DNA from: Chloroflexi bacterium HGW-Chloroflexi-4 | GTDB taxonomy: Bacteria > Chloroflexota > Anaerolineae > Anaerolineales > Anaerolineaceae | DNA length: 64,000 bases | Assembly: GCA_002840715.1 (NCBI GenBank) | Contig: PHBW01000023.1 | Coordinates: 49,973 to 113,972, forward strand | Direction of reading: 5' to 3' | Shown here: positions 33,582 to 44,363 of the stretch, one piece after another | Layout of the letters: the number at the start of each line of letters is the position of its first letter | Numbering within the stretch: the first letter of the stretch is position 1 | Translations under genes and position numbers: made by a program | The notes under the pieces: model-generated | Told to the model about the DNA's origin: nothing | What the model saw: only the letters and a program-made list of their open reading frames with translations | Database searches by the model: none

Positions 33582-36473
33582 ATGACTCAAAACTCAATTC
33601 GTGTTGTGGGCGCAAGAGCTCACAACCTCAAGAACATCACTGTTGAAATCCCCCGCGATAAATTGGTGGTGATCACCGGTCTTTCCGGTTCTGGCAAAAG
33701 CTCGTTAGCCTTTGATACTATTTTTGCTGAAGGTCAGCGCCGCTACGTGGAATCACTCTCTTCCTATGCTCGCCAGTTCCTCGGCCAGATGGAAAAACCC
33801 GATGTGGATTATATCGACGGGCTTTCTCCTGCCGTCTCGATCGATCAGAAGGCTACTTCCCATAATCCGCGCTCCACCGTGGGTACGGTCACTGAGATCT
33901 ACGATTACATGCGTTTGCTCTTTGCCCGCATCGGTGTGCCGCACTGCCCGATCTGCGGAAAGGTCGTCGTCAAGCAGTCCGCCCAGGAAGTGGTGGACCG
34001 CATAGAAGCGCTGCCGGATGGCACCAAACTGCTCATTCTTGCGCCGGTGGTGCGTGCCCGCAAAGGTACCTACCAGGCCGTTTTTGACGAAGTACGCAAA
34101 GCCGGTTTTATCCGCGTCAGAGTGGATGGCACGGTCTACAACCTGGATGAAGAAGTCACCCTCGACCGCTACAAGATTCACACCATTGAAGCCGTGGTTG
34201 ACCGTCTGGTGGTCTCGCATGCTGAAGATTCTGAAGAAGCGCGTACCTTCCGCTCCCGCCTGACCGATTCAGTTGAAACCGGTCTTAAAGTGGGTGAGGG
34301 GTATTTAACCGTTCAAAACCTTTCGGTTGAACCTCCAGAAGATCTCTTTTATTCTGAGCATTTGGCCTGTCCTGAACACGGCATCAGCATCCCCGAGATT
34401 GAACCGCGCACCTTCTCCTTCAACACACCGCACGGTGCCTGCCCTGATTGCCAGGGTCTCGGCAGCCGGCTTGAGATCGACCCTGATTTATTAATGCCCG
34501 ACCTGGATCGCTCCTTCAATGAAGGCGCCATCATAGCCCTCGAGTGGAACGGTCCGCGTGAGCAGGGCGGATACTACTGGCAAATGGTTGAAGCCGTCGC
34601 CAGGGAATATAAAATTGATCTGGATGTCCCTGCCAGCACCATCAGCCAGGAAAACATCAACCGCATCCTCTACGGCACCGGCAACGAGCAGCTCACCATC
34701 ACCATGGACGGTCGCAACGACCGCAGAACCACCTTCCAGACCAATTTTGAAGGGGTTATCCCCAATCTGGAACGCCGTTACCGCGAAACACAGTCTGAAT
34801 ATATCCGCAACAAAATCTCGGAGTTCATGAGCAATCGTCCCTGTCCAACGTGTAAGGGAGAGCGTCTGCGCCCTGAAGCGCTGGCTGTGACCATTCAAGA
34901 TGCCAATATTGTCGAGGTCACCCGCTGGCCGGTTAACCGCACGCTCGAGTTTGCTCAGAATCTCGCCAAACCCGGCATGTTAAGCGGACGTGATACCGTG
35001 ATTGCAGAGCGCATCTTAAAAGAAATCATCGCCCGCCTTGGCTTTTTGGTCAATGTTGGTCTCGATTATCTGACCCTCAGCCGTTCTGCCGGTTCACTCT
35101 CTGGTGGTGAAGCCCAGCGCATTCGTCTGGCAACCCAGATCGGATCGCGCCTGATGGGCGTGCTTTATGTGCTTGATGAGCCCTCGATTGGTTTGCATCC
35201 GCGCGACAATGACAAACTGCTGGATACCCTCAAACACTTGCGCGACCAGGGCAACACCGTGCTGGTGGTCGAACATGACGAAGAGACCATCCGTGCCGCA
35301 GACTGGATCCTCGATCTTGGACCCGGGGCAGGCATTCACGGCGGTGAGATGGTGGCAGAAGGCACGGTGGAAGAGATCCTTGCCAATCACAAGAGTCTCA
35401 CCGGCGCGTATCTTTCAGGGCGCAAGCAGGTTCCCATGCCCAAGAAGCTGCATCCACGCAACGGAAAATCACTCAAGATCATCGGCGCAAGAGAAAACAA
35501 CCTCAAAAATATTACCGTCGAAATTCCTTTGGGGCAGTTCGTCTGCATCACAGGGGTTTCGGGTTCAGGCAAGTCCACCTTGATGGTGGATATTCTCTAC
35601 AACGTGCTGGCGCGTGAGCTAAACCGTGCCCACACCCAGGCGGGTGCCTTCGACAAAATTGAAGGGCTTGAGTATCTCGACAAAGTCATTAACATTGACC
35701 AATCCCCCATTGGACGCACACCGCGTTCCAACCCGGGTACATATACGGGCATGTTCGACGAAATGCGCAACTTGTTTGCAGGTTTGCCCGAGAGCAAAAT
35801 GCGCGGATATAAATCCGGCCGTTTTTCCTTCAACGTTCACGGCGGTCGCTGTGAGGCTTGCCAGGGCCAGGGGCAGCTGCGCATAGAAATGCAATTTCTG
35901 CCAGATATTTATGTCCCCTGTGATGTCTGTCACGGCGCACGTTTTAACCGCGAGACCCTACAGGTTAAATTTAAAGGCCTTTCCATTGCCGATGTGCTTG
36001 ATACCACGGTTGAAAATGGGCTCGAGATGTTCGCCAACATCCCGGTCATATACAACAAACTCAACACTTTGCAAGAAGTGGGTCTGGGTTACGTCAAGAT
36101 TGGTCAGCCCGCCACCACGCTTTCGGGCGGCGAAGCCCAGCGCGTCAAACTGGCCAAAGAGCTCAGCAGGCGTGCTACAGGCCGCACCCTCTACGTTTTG
36201 GATGAACCCTCTGTGGGTCTGCATGCTGCGGATGTGCACAAGTTGATTGAAGTGCTGCAGCGTCTGGTCGAAGCGGGTAACTCTGTGCTGATCATCGAAC
36301 ACAACCTTGACATCATCAAAGTTGCCGATACCTTGATCGACCTCGGACCTGATGGCGGCGACCGCGGTGGAGAACTGCTAGCGATTGGCACCCCGCATGA
36401 AATTTGCGAGGTCCCCAATTCTTACACAGGCCAATTCTTAAAAGCCTATCTTCAACTGCACAAACAGTATTAA
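33582..36473 (+). CDS. uvrA: Excinuclease ABC subunit A
   Basis: A 963-residue protein of normal length. The first ATPase has [16 protein letters not shown] (about residue 33) and the signature [18 protein letters not shown]; the second has [15 protein letters not shown] (about 653) and [17 protein letters not shown]. Zinc-binding cysteine pairs lie at CPEHG...CPDC and C-x-x-C...PCDVC, within the signature and insertion domains. It scans DNA for bulky damage with UvrB. The possible SOS operator upstream fits its usual regulation. Confidence 0.97.
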   Translation: MTQNSIRVVGARAHNLKNITVEIPRDKLVVITGLSGSGKSSLAFDTIFAEGQRRYVESLSSYARQFLGQMEKPDVDYIDGLSPAVSIDQKATSHNPRSTVGTVTEIYDYMRLLFARIGVPHCPICGKVVVKQSAQEVVDRIEALPDGTKLLILAPVVRARKGTYQAVFDEVRKAGFIRVRVDGTVYNLDEEVTLDRYKIHTIEAVVDRLVVSHAEDSEEARTFRSRLTDSVETGLKVGEGYLTVQNLSVEPPEDLFYSEHLACPEHGISIPEIEPRTFSFNTPHGACPDCQGLGSRLEIDPDLLMPDLDRSFNEGAIIALEWNGPREQGGYYWQMVEAVAREYKIDLDVPASTISQENINRILYGTGNEQLTITMDGRNDRRTTFQTNFEGVIPNLERRYRETQSEYIRNKISEFMSNRPCPTCKGERLRPEALAVTIQDANIVEVTRWPVNRTLEFAQNLAKPGMLSGRDTVIAERILKEIIARLGFLVNVGLDYLTLSRSAGSLSGGEAQRIRLATQIGSRLMGVLYVLDEPSIGLHPRDNDKLLDTLKHLRDQGNTVLVVEHDEETIRAADWILDLGPGAGIHGGEMVAEGTVEEILANHKSLTGAYLSGRKQVPMPKKLHPRNGKSLKIIGARENNLKNITVEIPLGQFVCITGVSGSGKSTLMVDILYNVLARELNRAHTQAGAFDKIEGLEYLDKVINIDQSPIGRTPRSNPGTYTGMFDEMRNLFAGLPESKMRGYKSGRFSFNVHGGRCEACQGQGQLRIEMQFLPDIYVPCDVCHGARFNRETLQVKFKGLSIADVLDTTVENGLEMFANIPVIYNKLNTLQEVGLGYVKIGQPATTLSGGEAQRVKLAKELSRRATGRTLYVLDEPSVGLHAADVHKLIEVLQRLVEAGNSVLIIEHNLDIIKVADTLIDLGPDGGDRGGELLAIGTPHEICEVPNSYTGQFLKAYLQLHKQY

Positions 36474-36481
36474 GGTTTAAA

Positions 36482-36512
36482 AAGTCCGCGATTTCACCAG
36501 AAATCGCGGACT
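36482..36512. terminator. Terminator between uvrA and the MerR-type gene
   Basis: A 14-bp perfect stem (AAGTCCGCGATTTC) with loop ACCA. The T-run lies on the minus-strand side, but the convergent placement suggests use from both directions. Another perfect 11-bp stem, AACCTTGACAA / TTGTCAAGGTT, follows at 36,536-36,569. Confidence 0.75.
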
Positions 36513-36609
36513 TGTCCTAACTTTATTAATTGACTAACCTTGACAAAGTTTTTAAACCTTGTCAAGGTTGGTAATTGAAGCGCTTTGAGTTTCGAAATGG
36601 TATTCGGAT

Positions 36610-37377
36610 CTATTCTGTCACTCCGCGTGCTGCGCAGAAGATCTTGATGGCTTCATACTTGAACTCTGCCAGCCCGGGATCAATTTGATCGTAAGTCGCC
36701 TTGAATCTGGGGTCTTCGATGTACATCCTTCCCAATCCCAGCAACATCTCATCACTGCAATCATAGAAAAAATTGATCTGATTCTTCCAATCTGCTATGG
36801 CTTTTTGAGCTTCTGCAGAAGCGGGGCCTTTGGGCATGGCATCACGAATGGCTAGCATGATGGATTCACCCTTTTTCATGAGGTTATCTTTCTCGGCCTG
36901 GCTCAGGTTCTTCCACCTGCGGTTTGATTCGTGCACAATTTCTGGGTCCCATTTTTGGGCGGCTTCTTTTTCATATTCAGCTTGTTGTTCGTCGCTGAAT
37001 CCCTTGAAATATTGAGGTTGTGTCATGTCTTTCTGTCCTTTCAAATTACTGATCGTATTGTCGACGGTTTCAAGCAGGGTATTCAGACGTTTGGCCTTGT
37101 TTTTCAATGCATCACGGTGTTCTTCGAGGGCATTGATCAGATCGAATTCCGGCTGATTGAGAATACCGGCGATCTGGTCCAGGCTGAACTCCATTTCGCG
37201 ATAGAAAAGAATCTGCTGAAGCTTCAACAACGATTCCTGTGTATAAAAACGATAGTTGTTCTCCCTTTCGCGCTGAGGGATGAGCAAACCGATCTGGTCG
37301 TAGAAGTGCAGTGTGCGCACACTGACCCCTGCCAGGCTTGAAAGCTGTTTGATGGAGAGTCTCTCTTGGTTAACCAT
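36610..37377 (-). CDS. MerR-family regulator with TipAS domain
   Basis: A 255-residue protein. Residues 5-75 form the MerR winged helix (LSIKQLSSLAGVSVRTLHFY, ENNYRFYTQESLLKLQQI), 80-115 the dimer coiled coil, and 130-250 a TipAS-type ligand domain (LGRMYIEDPRFKATYDQIDP). TipAL-type regulators bind hydrophobic antibiotics and activate resistance genes. The target here is unknown; the plausible candidate is its own promoter. Confidence 0.87.
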   Translation of the reverse strand: MVNQERLSIKQLSSLAGVSVRTLHFYDQIGLLIPQRERENNYRFYTQESLLKLQQILFYREMEFSLDQIAGILNQPEFDLINALEEHRDALKNKAKRLNTLLETVDNTISNLKGQKDMTQPQYFKGFSDEQQAEYEKEAAQKWDPEIVHESNRRWKNLSQAEKDNLMKKGESIMLAIRDAMPKGPASAEAQKAIADWKNQINFFYDCSDEMLLGLGRMYIEDPRFKATYDQIDPGLAEFKYEAIKIFCAARGVTE

Positions 37378-37503
37378 GCCTAAAGTATAAACTATGACGT
37401 AACGTTAATGTCAAGAGGTTAATCTTACCTTTTTATTAACTTGCCGTTTACATTCTATTAATTAATTCGTGCTAGGATGTTAATGAAAGGGTGAAAATAG
37501 AAA

Positions 37504-37932
37504 ATGTCCAGTGTCTTATTTTTATGTACGGGCAATTCCTGCCGATCGCAGATGGCAGAGGCAATTGTTAATCATGACCGCGGAGGTAATTGGCAGGCTT
37601 TTAGTGCAGGAACATTACCCACCGGTTCAGTGAATCCGGTAGCACTTCAGGTATTACAAGAAATTGGGATTGAACACCAGGGCCGGTCAAAATCCATTCA
37701 GGAATTTTACGGTCAGGTTTTTGACCATGTCATTACCGTTTGCAGTGATGCCGAAGCCAACTGTCCAATCTGGTTGGGGCACGGTAAAAAAGTGCACATT
37801 GGGTTTCGCGACCCCGCCAAATTTTCAGGGTCAGAATGTGAAACCCTGCAAGAATTCCGCGCAGTGCGTGATCAAATAAGAAAAGTGATTATCGACTACT
37901 TAATCTCAGTAGAAGAAAAATCCCTTTTATAA
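37504..37932 (+). CDS. arsC: Arsenate reductase, low-molecular-weight phosphatase type
   Basis: A 142-residue protein. The P-loop CTGNSCRS starts at Cys8; the second and third redox cysteines are C80 and C87 (VCSDAEANC), the same seven-residue spacing as C82/C89 of the thioredoxin-coupled enzyme. IGFRDPAKF contains the catalytic Asp. It reduces arsenate to arsenite. No arsB or arsR gene is adjacent, although the ArsB/NhaD-type permease at 13,145 is in the same window. Confidence 0.9.
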   Translation: MSSVLFLCTGNSCRSQMAEAIVNHDRGGNWQAFSAGTLPTGSVNPVALQVLQEIGIEHQGRSKSIQEFYGQVFDHVITVCSDAEANCPIWLGHGKKVHIGFRDPAKFSGSECETLQEFRAVRDQIRKVIIDYLISVEEKSLL

Positions 37933-37952
37933 AAATGATAATTTAGAAGCGT

Positions 37953-39257
37953 CTAATTATTGCCCCTGCCAATACCCATATAGGTGAATCCCATGGATTT
38001 GAGCAGGTCATAATCCCACAGATTGCGCCCGTCAAGAATCAACGGATTGCGGATTAATTCCTTAATTTTTGCAAAATCAATTTGTTTGAACTCATTCCAT
38101 TCAGTGGCGAGGAGAAGTGCATCAGCGCCTTCTGCCACTTCATAAGGTGATTCACACAACTTGACCTTTTTAAGTACCTTGGCTGCATTATCCATGGCCT
38201 GCGGATCGTAAGCCTGGATGTGAGCGCCTTCATTGATCAGCAGATGCATGATCTCAACTGCAGCCGAATCGCGGATGTCATCCGTGTTGGGCTTGAATGA
38301 AATGCCCAGGATGCCGATCGTCTTTTCATTAAGAGTGCCAAGCGCTTTACGCAATTTCATCACGGCTCTGCGGCGTTGGTTGCGGTTGATCTCCATCACA
38401 GCTTGAAGCAGTTGAGGTTGGGTGCCGTGCAGAACGGCCATGTGTTCAAGCGCTTTCACATCTTTCGGAAAACAAGATCCGCCCCAGCCAAGACCAGCAT
38501 CTAAAAAGTGACGGCCGATGCGTTTATCAAGGCCCATGCCTTGCGCCACTTCGCGAACGTCGGCGCCAAGATCTTCACACATATTGCCGATCTCATTAAT
38601 AAACGAGATACGGGTCGCCAGAAAGGCGTTGGATGCATATTTGATCATTTCAGCGGTGCGCAGGTCGGTCACCATGATGGTGCAGCGTAGAGGTTTATAA
38701 AGTTCTGCCACGCGGTTTGCCGAACTACGGTCTTCAGACCCCAAGACAACGCGGTCAGGTGCCATGAAGTCATTGATCGCTGACCCTTCCCGCAGAAATT
38801 CGGGGTTTGAGACAACGGCGAATTCAAGCGGTCGGTTGCCTCTTCTGCGGCGGATAATATCTGCCACCCAGTCGCCAGTTCCCACTGGTACGGTGGATTT
38901 ATTGATCACCAGGATTGGGAAATCCACGATATCTGCAATGGATTCAGCGGCCGCCTTAACATATTGAAGATCAGCTTCACCATCCACACCTGAAGGGGTG
39001 CCAACGGCGATGAACGCATATTCAGCCCCTTCCAGTGCACTTTGATAATCTTGGGTGAAATGCAGCCGTTTGGCTTGCACATTTTGTTCAACTAATTGTT
39101 CAAGACCCGGCTCGTAGATCGGCATCTGACCTTGCAGCAATCCATTAATTCGGACCGGATCAGTGTCCAGGCAAGTGACTTGATTACCTAGTTCAGCAAA
39201 ACAAGTTCCAGTTACCAAACCGACGTAGCCGGTGCCGATGACACAAATTTTGCTCAT
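37953..39257 (-). CDS. UDP-glucose/GDP-mannose dehydrogenase family protein
   Basis: A 434-residue enzyme starting [15 protein letters not shown]; an earlier start would add 33 residues with no ribosome binding site. The Rossmann motif G-x-G-x-x-G is at residues 8-13, [16 protein letters not shown] in the first domain, and [14 protein letters not shown] carries the catalytic cysteine (about residue 262). It oxidises UDP-glucose to UDP-glucuronate for surface polysaccharides, if the usual substrate holds. Divergent from folD. Confidence 0.92.
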   Translation of the reverse strand: MSKICVIGTGYVGLVTGTCFAELGNQVTCLDTDPVRINGLLQGQMPIYEPGLEQLVEQNVQAKRLHFTQDYQSALEGAEYAFIAVGTPSGVDGEADLQYVKAAAESIADIVDFPILVINKSTVPVGTGDWVADIIRRRRGNRPLEFAVVSNPEFLREGSAINDFMAPDRVVLGSEDRSSANRVAELYKPLRCTIMVTDLRTAEMIKYASNAFLATRISFINEIGNMCEDLGADVREVAQGMGLDKRIGRHFLDAGLGWGGSCFPKDVKALEHMAVLHGTQPQLLQAVMEINRNQRRRAVMKLRKALGTLNEKTIGILGISFKPNTDDIRDSAAVEIMHLLINEGAHIQAYDPQAMDNAAKVLKKVKLCESPYEVAEGADALLLATEWNEFKQIDFAKIKELIRNPLILDGRNLWDYDLLKSMGFTYMGIGRGNN

Positions 39258-39367
39258 TAACTTTCTCCAAAAATCAGAAATTGTAAGTAATTCTATCATG
39301 CCGCAACCAGTAAAAAAACCAATGATTGTATAATTAGGGTTGAAAACTTCACTCAAGGTGGTTCAAA

Positions 39368-40249
39368 ATGACAGCAAAGATTATTGACGGCAAGTTGACC
39401 GCGGAGACCATCCGCGCAGAAGTTGCATCTGCTGTGGCTGAGCGGGTTAAAGCAGGTAAATCCAAACCTGGTCTCGCAACGGTCTTGGTGGGGGATGACC
39501 CAGGGTCTCATACCTATGTGCGATCCAAACATAAAGCATGTCTAGAAGCCGGGATTGAATCATTTGGTCATGTGCTGCCAGCCACAGCCACCCAGGAAGA
39601 AGTTGAACAGTTGGTCTTGGAGCTAAATGCCGATCAGCGTGTGAATGGTATTTTGGTTCAATTGCCCATGCCGCCTCATATAGATGAGGAAAGTGTCTTA
39701 AAAGCCATCTCGATAGAAAAAGATGTTGATGGATTCCATCCTCTCAATATTGGCAGGCTGGCGCAAAAAGGCAGAGAACCTTTGTTTGTGCCCTGTACAC
39801 CGGCAGGCTGTATGTATTTGCTTGAAAAAGAAATGCCAAAACTTGAAGGGGCCAATGCGGTTGTCTTGGGTCGTTCAAATATTGTCGGTATGCCAGTGGC
39901 GCTGCTGCTGGTGAGAGCCAACGCAACAGTCACCATCTGCCATTCACGCAGCCGGAATCTGCCCGATATCATCCGCAATGCTGATATTTTGGTGGCGGCC
40001 GTTGGACGCCCTGAAATGGTTAAAGGTAATTGGATCAAACCAGGAGCTGTTGTCATAGATGTAGGTATCAACCATGTCGAAGATGCCAGCAGACCCAAGG
40101 GTTATCGCATTGTGGGTGATGTGGCTTATGAAGAAGCCGTCGAGGTAGCCTTTGCCATTACCCCTGTACCTGGCGGAGTGGGACCAATGACCATTGCCAT
40201 GTTATTGAAAAATACATTAAGGGCTGCAGAGATCAACGATCAAAAATAG
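39368..40249 (+). CDS. folD: Methylenetetrahydrofolate dehydrogenase/cyclohydrolase
   Basis: A 293-residue bifunctional protein. [15 protein letters not shown] holds the catalytic Tyr and Lys, [10 protein letters not shown] the folate site, [17 protein letters not shown] the NADP site and [14 protein letters not shown] the family end. It interconverts methylene-, methenyl- and formyl-tetrahydrofolate. It stands directly before the purine-catabolic cluster, where one-carbon units from ring carbon atoms are released, but that cluster has its own promoter. Confidence 0.95.
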   Translation: MTAKIIDGKLTAETIRAEVASAVAERVKAGKSKPGLATVLVGDDPGSHTYVRSKHKACLEAGIESFGHVLPATATQEEVEQLVLELNADQRVNGILVQLPMPPHIDEESVLKAISIEKDVDGFHPLNIGRLAQKGREPLFVPCTPAGCMYLLEKEMPKLEGANAVVLGRSNIVGMPVALLLVRANATVTICHSRSRNLPDIIRNADILVAAVGRPEMVKGNWIKPGAVVIDVGINHVEDASRPKGYRIVGDVAYEEAVEVAFAITPVPGGVGPMTIAMLLKNTLRAAEINDQK

Positions 40250-40263
40250 AAGTGTAGCAATAC

Positions 40264-40327
40264 TTGTCAGACAATTGACTTTTCAACTTAAATTCGGTAA
40301 ACTATGGTTGTAACTGTTGTCTGACAA
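40264..40327 (+). promoter_or_regulatory. Promoter bracketed by two GntR-type operators
   Basis: TTGTCAGACAA (40,264-40,274) abuts the -35 TTGACT (40,275-40,280). After 17 bases comes the -10 TAAACT (40,298-40,303), and 13 bases later TTGTCTGACAA (40,317-40,327). Both operators are perfect inverted repeats apart from the central base. They frame the only promoter at the head of the purine cluster, so the GntR protein encoded at 43,584 is the likely ligand-controlled repressor. Confidence 0.78.
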
Positions 40328-40371
40328 TATCTTGCAAGACAGGGAATTCATCCCCAAAAAGGATAAGCACC

Positions 40372-41751
40372 GTGTCTACACTTCTAATCAAACACGCACT
40401 CTTACTTGTCACCATGGATGACCACCGTCGGGAGATCCCGGATGGTGGTCTTTTTATCCGCGACGGCTTTATCGAAAAGGTCGGGCCAACCAATTTACTG
40501 CCTGATAAAGCGGATGAGGTGTTAGATGTCAGCGGGCACGTTATTTTGCCCGGATTGATCAATACCCACCACCATTTCTACCAAACGCTCACTCGCGCGA
40601 TACCTGCCGCTCAGGATGCCAATCTCTTCAACTGGCTGAAAACCCTTTATCCCATCTGGGCGAAAATGACGCCAGAGGATATCCGTATTTCAACGCAGAC
40701 CGCGCTGGCAGAACTTGCCCTCTCAGGCTGCACCACCGCTTCAGACCATCTTTACCTCTTCCCAAACGGTTCAAAACTGGACGATGAAATTGAGGCTGCC
40801 CAATCCATTGGTTTGCGCCTGCACGCTTCACGCGGATCCATGAGCCTCGGTGAAAGCAAGGGCGGTTTGCCTCCCGATAGTGTCGTGGATACAGAAGACA
40901 ACATTTTGGTGGATAGTGAACGGTTGATCAAGAAATATCATCGGGCCGAACCCGGCTCAATGGTTCAGATCGTGTTGGCACCTTGTTCACCCTTCAGTGT
41001 AACGGGTGAATTGATGAAAGAAAGTGCCATTCTGGCGCGCAAATACGGCGTTCACTTGCATACTCATCTTGCCGAAACGCAGGATGAAGAAGAGTTTTGT
41101 CTGCAAAAATTTGGCTACCGTCCGGTTCCTTATATGCAATCTGTTGATTGGGTGGGGAACGATGTCTGGTACGCCCATTCAGTTCATGTTTCTCAACCTG
41201 AAATTGAGCTTTATGCCAAAGAAGGCTGCGGTGTGGCGCATTGCCCCTCATCCAATATGAGACTTGCCTCGGGAATTGCTCCGCTGAGGCAGTATCTTAA
41301 AGCTGGAGTAAAAGTCGGCCTGGGTGTGGATGGCTCCGCCAGCAATGACGGCTCGAACATGCTGGCAGAGGTCAGACAGGCCATGCTCCTTGCACGCCTC
41401 AAAGCAGGTTTAGAGGGGGCCTCATTGTCTTCAACCGGTGAAGAAATTCTCACTGCCCGCCAGGCCTTGGAAGTTGGCACCCGCGGCGGTGCAGCTGTAT
41501 TGGGTCGCAAAGATATTGGGTCGCTTGAAACCGGCAAATGCGCTGATTTTATCGGCTATAAAATGGACCATCTTGAATATGCCGGCGCGCAGCATGATCC
41601 CCTCGCAGCATTGGTGTTCTGTCAGACCCGGCCGGTGGATCTGTCATACGTTCATGGAAAAGCGGTGGTGAAAGAAGGCGCCTTAACCGGCCTTGAACTT
41701 CAACCCCATATAGAAAAGCACAACAAAGCTGCCAGCCGATTAATGAGCTAA
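40372..41751 (+). CDS. 8-oxoguanine deaminase (SsnA/GuaD-like amidohydrolase)
   Basis: A 459-residue amidohydrolase with a GTG start. Metal and substrate motifs are NTHHHFYQTLTRAIPAAQDA (about residue 63), ASDHLYLFPNG, SRGSMSLGESKGGLPPDSVV, HTHLAETQDEEEFC and LGVDGSASNDGSNM. The combination is that of 8-oxoguanine deaminases, which form urate and ammonia; hydroxyatrazine hydrolases are close relatives. In this cluster it feeds 8-oxopurines into urate breakdown. Confidence 0.85.
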   Translation: MSTLLIKHALLLVTMDDHRREIPDGGLFIRDGFIEKVGPTNLLPDKADEVLDVSGHVILPGLINTHHHFYQTLTRAIPAAQDANLFNWLKTLYPIWAKMTPEDIRISTQTALAELALSGCTTASDHLYLFPNGSKLDDEIEAAQSIGLRLHASRGSMSLGESKGGLPPDSVVDTEDNILVDSERLIKKYHRAEPGSMVQIVLAPCSPFSVTGELMKESAILARKYGVHLHTHLAETQDEEEFCLQKFGYRPVPYMQSVDWVGNDVWYAHSVHVSQPEIELYAKEGCGVAHCPSSNMRLASGIAPLRQYLKAGVKVGLGVDGSASNDGSNMLAEVRQAMLLARLKAGLEGASLSSTGEEILTARQALEVGTRGGAAVLGRKDIGSLETGKCADFIGYKMDHLEYAGAQHDPLAALVFCQTRPVDLSYVHGKAVVKEGALTGLELQPHIEKHNKAASRLMS

Positions 41752-41769
41752 GGCAATCAAAGGATAACC

Positions 41770-43563
41770 ATGGATTCCTATCAAACCAATTTGACGACCG
41801 ACCTTGTGGCTTGTGCCATGGGGCGAAAGCATGCTGATCTGGTGATCAAGGATGGTCAGTGGGTTTGTGTTCAAACTGGCGAAATATTACCTCATACTGA
41901 TATTGCAATTATTTCTGGTCGCATTGCCTGGATCGGCGGCAGCGCAGATCATACCATTGGTCCAAAAACCAGGGTAATTGACGCGGATAATCATTATCTT
42001 GTGCCGGGTTTGCTTGATGCCCACATGCACGTGGAATCTGGCATGGTAACCGTCACAGAGTTTGTCAGGGCGGTGGTGCCTCACGGCACAACTGGCATGT
42101 TTATTGACCCGCATGAGATTGCCAATGTTTTTGGGCTGCGCGGTGTGCGTATCATGGTTGAAGATGCCGCCAAACAACCTATTCACGTGTTTGTGCAAAT
42201 GCCATCCTGTGTGCCTTCTGCACCCGGGTTTGAAACGCCAGGCGCAGTGCTCGGACCCACCGAGGTGACAGAAGCCATGACCTGGCCTGGCATTATCGGT
42301 CTGGGTGAGATGATGAACTACCCTGGTGTGGTGGCTGGTGATGATAAGGTTCATGCCGAGATGGCAGTTACCCGTTCTGCTCACAAAGTCATAGGTGGGC
42401 ATTATCCTTCAACAGATCATGGCAAAGGTTTTCATGCCTACCTGGCTGGCGGACCTCAAGATGATCATGAAGGAACCACCAAAGAAGGGGCCATAGCCAG
42501 AGCGCGTCAGGGCATGAAGGTCATGATGCGTTATGGATCTTCTTGGCATGATGTTGTCAAACAGATGAAAGCCATCACCGAAGAGGGAATATCATCGCGG
42601 TCCTTTGTGCTTTGCACTGATGACTGTCATTCTGAAACACTATACAACGAAGGTCACATGGATCGTGTTTTACGGCATGCCATTGCTGAAGGTCTTGACC
42701 CGATGACGGCCATTCAGTTGGCAACCATCAATACAGCAGAACACTTTGGTGTGACTCGCGAGATGGGCATGCTGGCTCCTGGCCGATCAGCCGATATCGT
42801 TTTGGTTAATGATTTATATGATTTTAAAGCACAGATGGTGATCGCCAGGGGCATCGAGGTGGTTAAAGAGAATCAATGGTTGGTGGATTTGCCCAAAATT
42901 ACATATCCTGACTGGGCGACTCATTCGGTCCACCTGTCTAAACCACTCGTTGTTGAAGATTTTGCATTAAAAGCCGCGAGTGGAAAAGATGTTATAGCTA
43001 ATGTGATTGGCGTTATTGAAAATCAAGCGCCCACCAGGCATTTGCGAATAAATATCTCACCGGTGGAAGGTTTTATCCATCAGGACCTGGATCGGGATAT
43101 TGCCAAAATCGCCATGATTGAACGTCACCATGCGTCTGGCAGGATTCAGATGGGGCTGGTAAGCGGATTTGGCTTTAATGTCCCTTGCGCGGTCGCAACT
43201 ACCATGGCGCATGACAGCCATCAGTTGATTGTAGTTGGCACCAATGATGCAGACATGATCACGGCTGCCAATGAACTCGCGAAATGCGGTGGCGGACAAA
43301 TTGTCGTGAAAGAAGGCAAAGTCATCGGTCTGGTGGATCTGCCTGTGGGTGGGTTGATGTCTAATGAACCGGTAAAGGTGGTGGCTCAAAAGGCAGCATC
43401 CGTGTTGGCCGGTTTCAGACAGTGCGGCTGTAAATTAAACAATCCAAACATGCAGCTTAGTTTATTGGGTTTGGTGGTTATTCCTGAATTGCGTATATCC
43501 GATTTGGGACTTGTAGATGTCGTCAAGTTCGATTTTATTCCGGTTACAGAACCGGTAGATTAA
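41770..43563 (+). CDS. ade: Adenine deaminase
   Basis: A 597-residue enzyme of full length. LLDAHMHVESGMVTVTEFVR holds the H-x-H metal site, PHGTTGMFIDPHEIANVFG and GHYPSTDHGKGFHAYLAG further ligands, and CTDDCHSETLYNEGHMD the late aspartates. The C-terminal part has GGGQIVVKEGKVIGLVDLPV. It converts adenine to hypoxanthine and ammonia. It follows the 8-oxoguanine deaminase gene by 18 bases. Confidence 0.94.
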   Translation: MDSYQTNLTTDLVACAMGRKHADLVIKDGQWVCVQTGEILPHTDIAIISGRIAWIGGSADHTIGPKTRVIDADNHYLVPGLLDAHMHVESGMVTVTEFVRAVVPHGTTGMFIDPHEIANVFGLRGVRIMVEDAAKQPIHVFVQMPSCVPSAPGFETPGAVLGPTEVTEAMTWPGIIGLGEMMNYPGVVAGDDKVHAEMAVTRSAHKVIGGHYPSTDHGKGFHAYLAGGPQDDHEGTTKEGAIARARQGMKVMMRYGSSWHDVVKQMKAITEEGISSRSFVLCTDDCHSETLYNEGHMDRVLRHAIAEGLDPMTAIQLATINTAEHFGVTREMGMLAPGRSADIVLVNDLYDFKAQMVIARGIEVVKENQWLVDLPKITYPDWATHSVHLSKPLVVEDFALKAASGKDVIANVIGVIENQAPTRHLRINISPVEGFIHQDLDRDIAKIAMIERHHASGRIQMGLVSGFGFNVPCAVATTMAHDSHQLIVVGTNDADMITAANELAKCGGGQIVVKEGKVIGLVDLPVGGLMSNEPVKVVAQKAASVLAGFRQCGCKLNNPNMQLSLLGLVVIPELRISDLGLVDVVKFDFIPVTEPVD

Positions 43564-43583
43564 AACGGAATGGGGTAGGAAAA

Positions 43584-44333
43584 ATGGATAGTATTGTCAA
43601 AATGGAAACTCAGCATCCGTTTCAAATGTTGCAAACAAAACTGGCAAAGTTAATTGCCGAGACTCCTGCCGGCGAGAGATTGCCGGCAGAACCTGAATTG
43701 GCTCGTATTTTGGGCGTATCACGTGCTACATTGCGTGAAGGTATGCGCACCTTCGAGGGGCAGGGATTGATCCGCCGCCGGCAGGGTGTGGGAACCTTCG
43801 TTGTTCCACAATCCAAGGTGATTGAAGCCGGTCTTGAAGTGCTTGAGAGTATTGAACGTCTTGCGACCCGAATCGGACTTAAAGCGACCATGGGCGCGCT
43901 TCAAATCAAAGATATTGTTGCTGGTGTTGAAGAAAGCGAGAAATTACAGGTTGAAGAAGGTACACAACTTGTAAAAGTTTCTCGTGTCATTTACACTGAC
44001 GGTCGGCCGGTTGCTTATTTAACGGATATGCTGCCTCCCAACATCTTGACTGAAGAAGATTTAGCGACTGGCTTTAATGGCTCCGTGCTTGAATTGTTAT
44101 TGAAGCGTGGCAATATTGGGCTGGCCAAATCATTTACAGATATTCAAGCGGTGGCAGCATCAGCAGAAATTGCCAAGAAACTTGAAATTCAACGCGGTGA
44201 TGTTTTGCTCCTGTTCGTAGCTCGCTTATACAGTGACGCAGGCGAAATTGTAGATTTTTCGTACAGTTATTTCCTGCCCGGTTATTTCAGATTTCATGTC
44301 ATTCGCAGTATTGGTAATTCCAATTTCAATTAG
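43584..44333 (+). CDS. GntR-family regulator with UTRA domain
   Basis: A 249-residue protein. Residues about 14-75 form the winged helix (AGERLPAEPELARILGVSRA, LREGMRTFEGQGLIRRRQGV), and 90-245 the HutC-type UTRA ligand domain (RVIYTDGRPVAYLTDMLPPN). It sits within the operon it probably controls, after the two deaminase genes and before ygeY. A purine derivative as inducer is plausible but not shown. Confidence 0.85.
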   Translation: MDSIVKMETQHPFQMLQTKLAKLIAETPAGERLPAEPELARILGVSRATLREGMRTFEGQGLIRRRQGVGTFVVPQSKVIEAGLEVLESIERLATRIGLKATMGALQIKDIVAGVEESEKLQVEEGTQLVKVSRVIYTDGRPVAYLTDMLPPNILTEEDLATGFNGSVLELLLKRGNIGLAKSFTDIQAVAASAEIAKKLEIQRGDVLLLFVARLYSDAGEIVDFSYSYFLPGYFRFHVIRSIGNSNFN

Positions 44334-44363
44334 GTTGTTATTGGTTGAATCATGGAGATAAAA

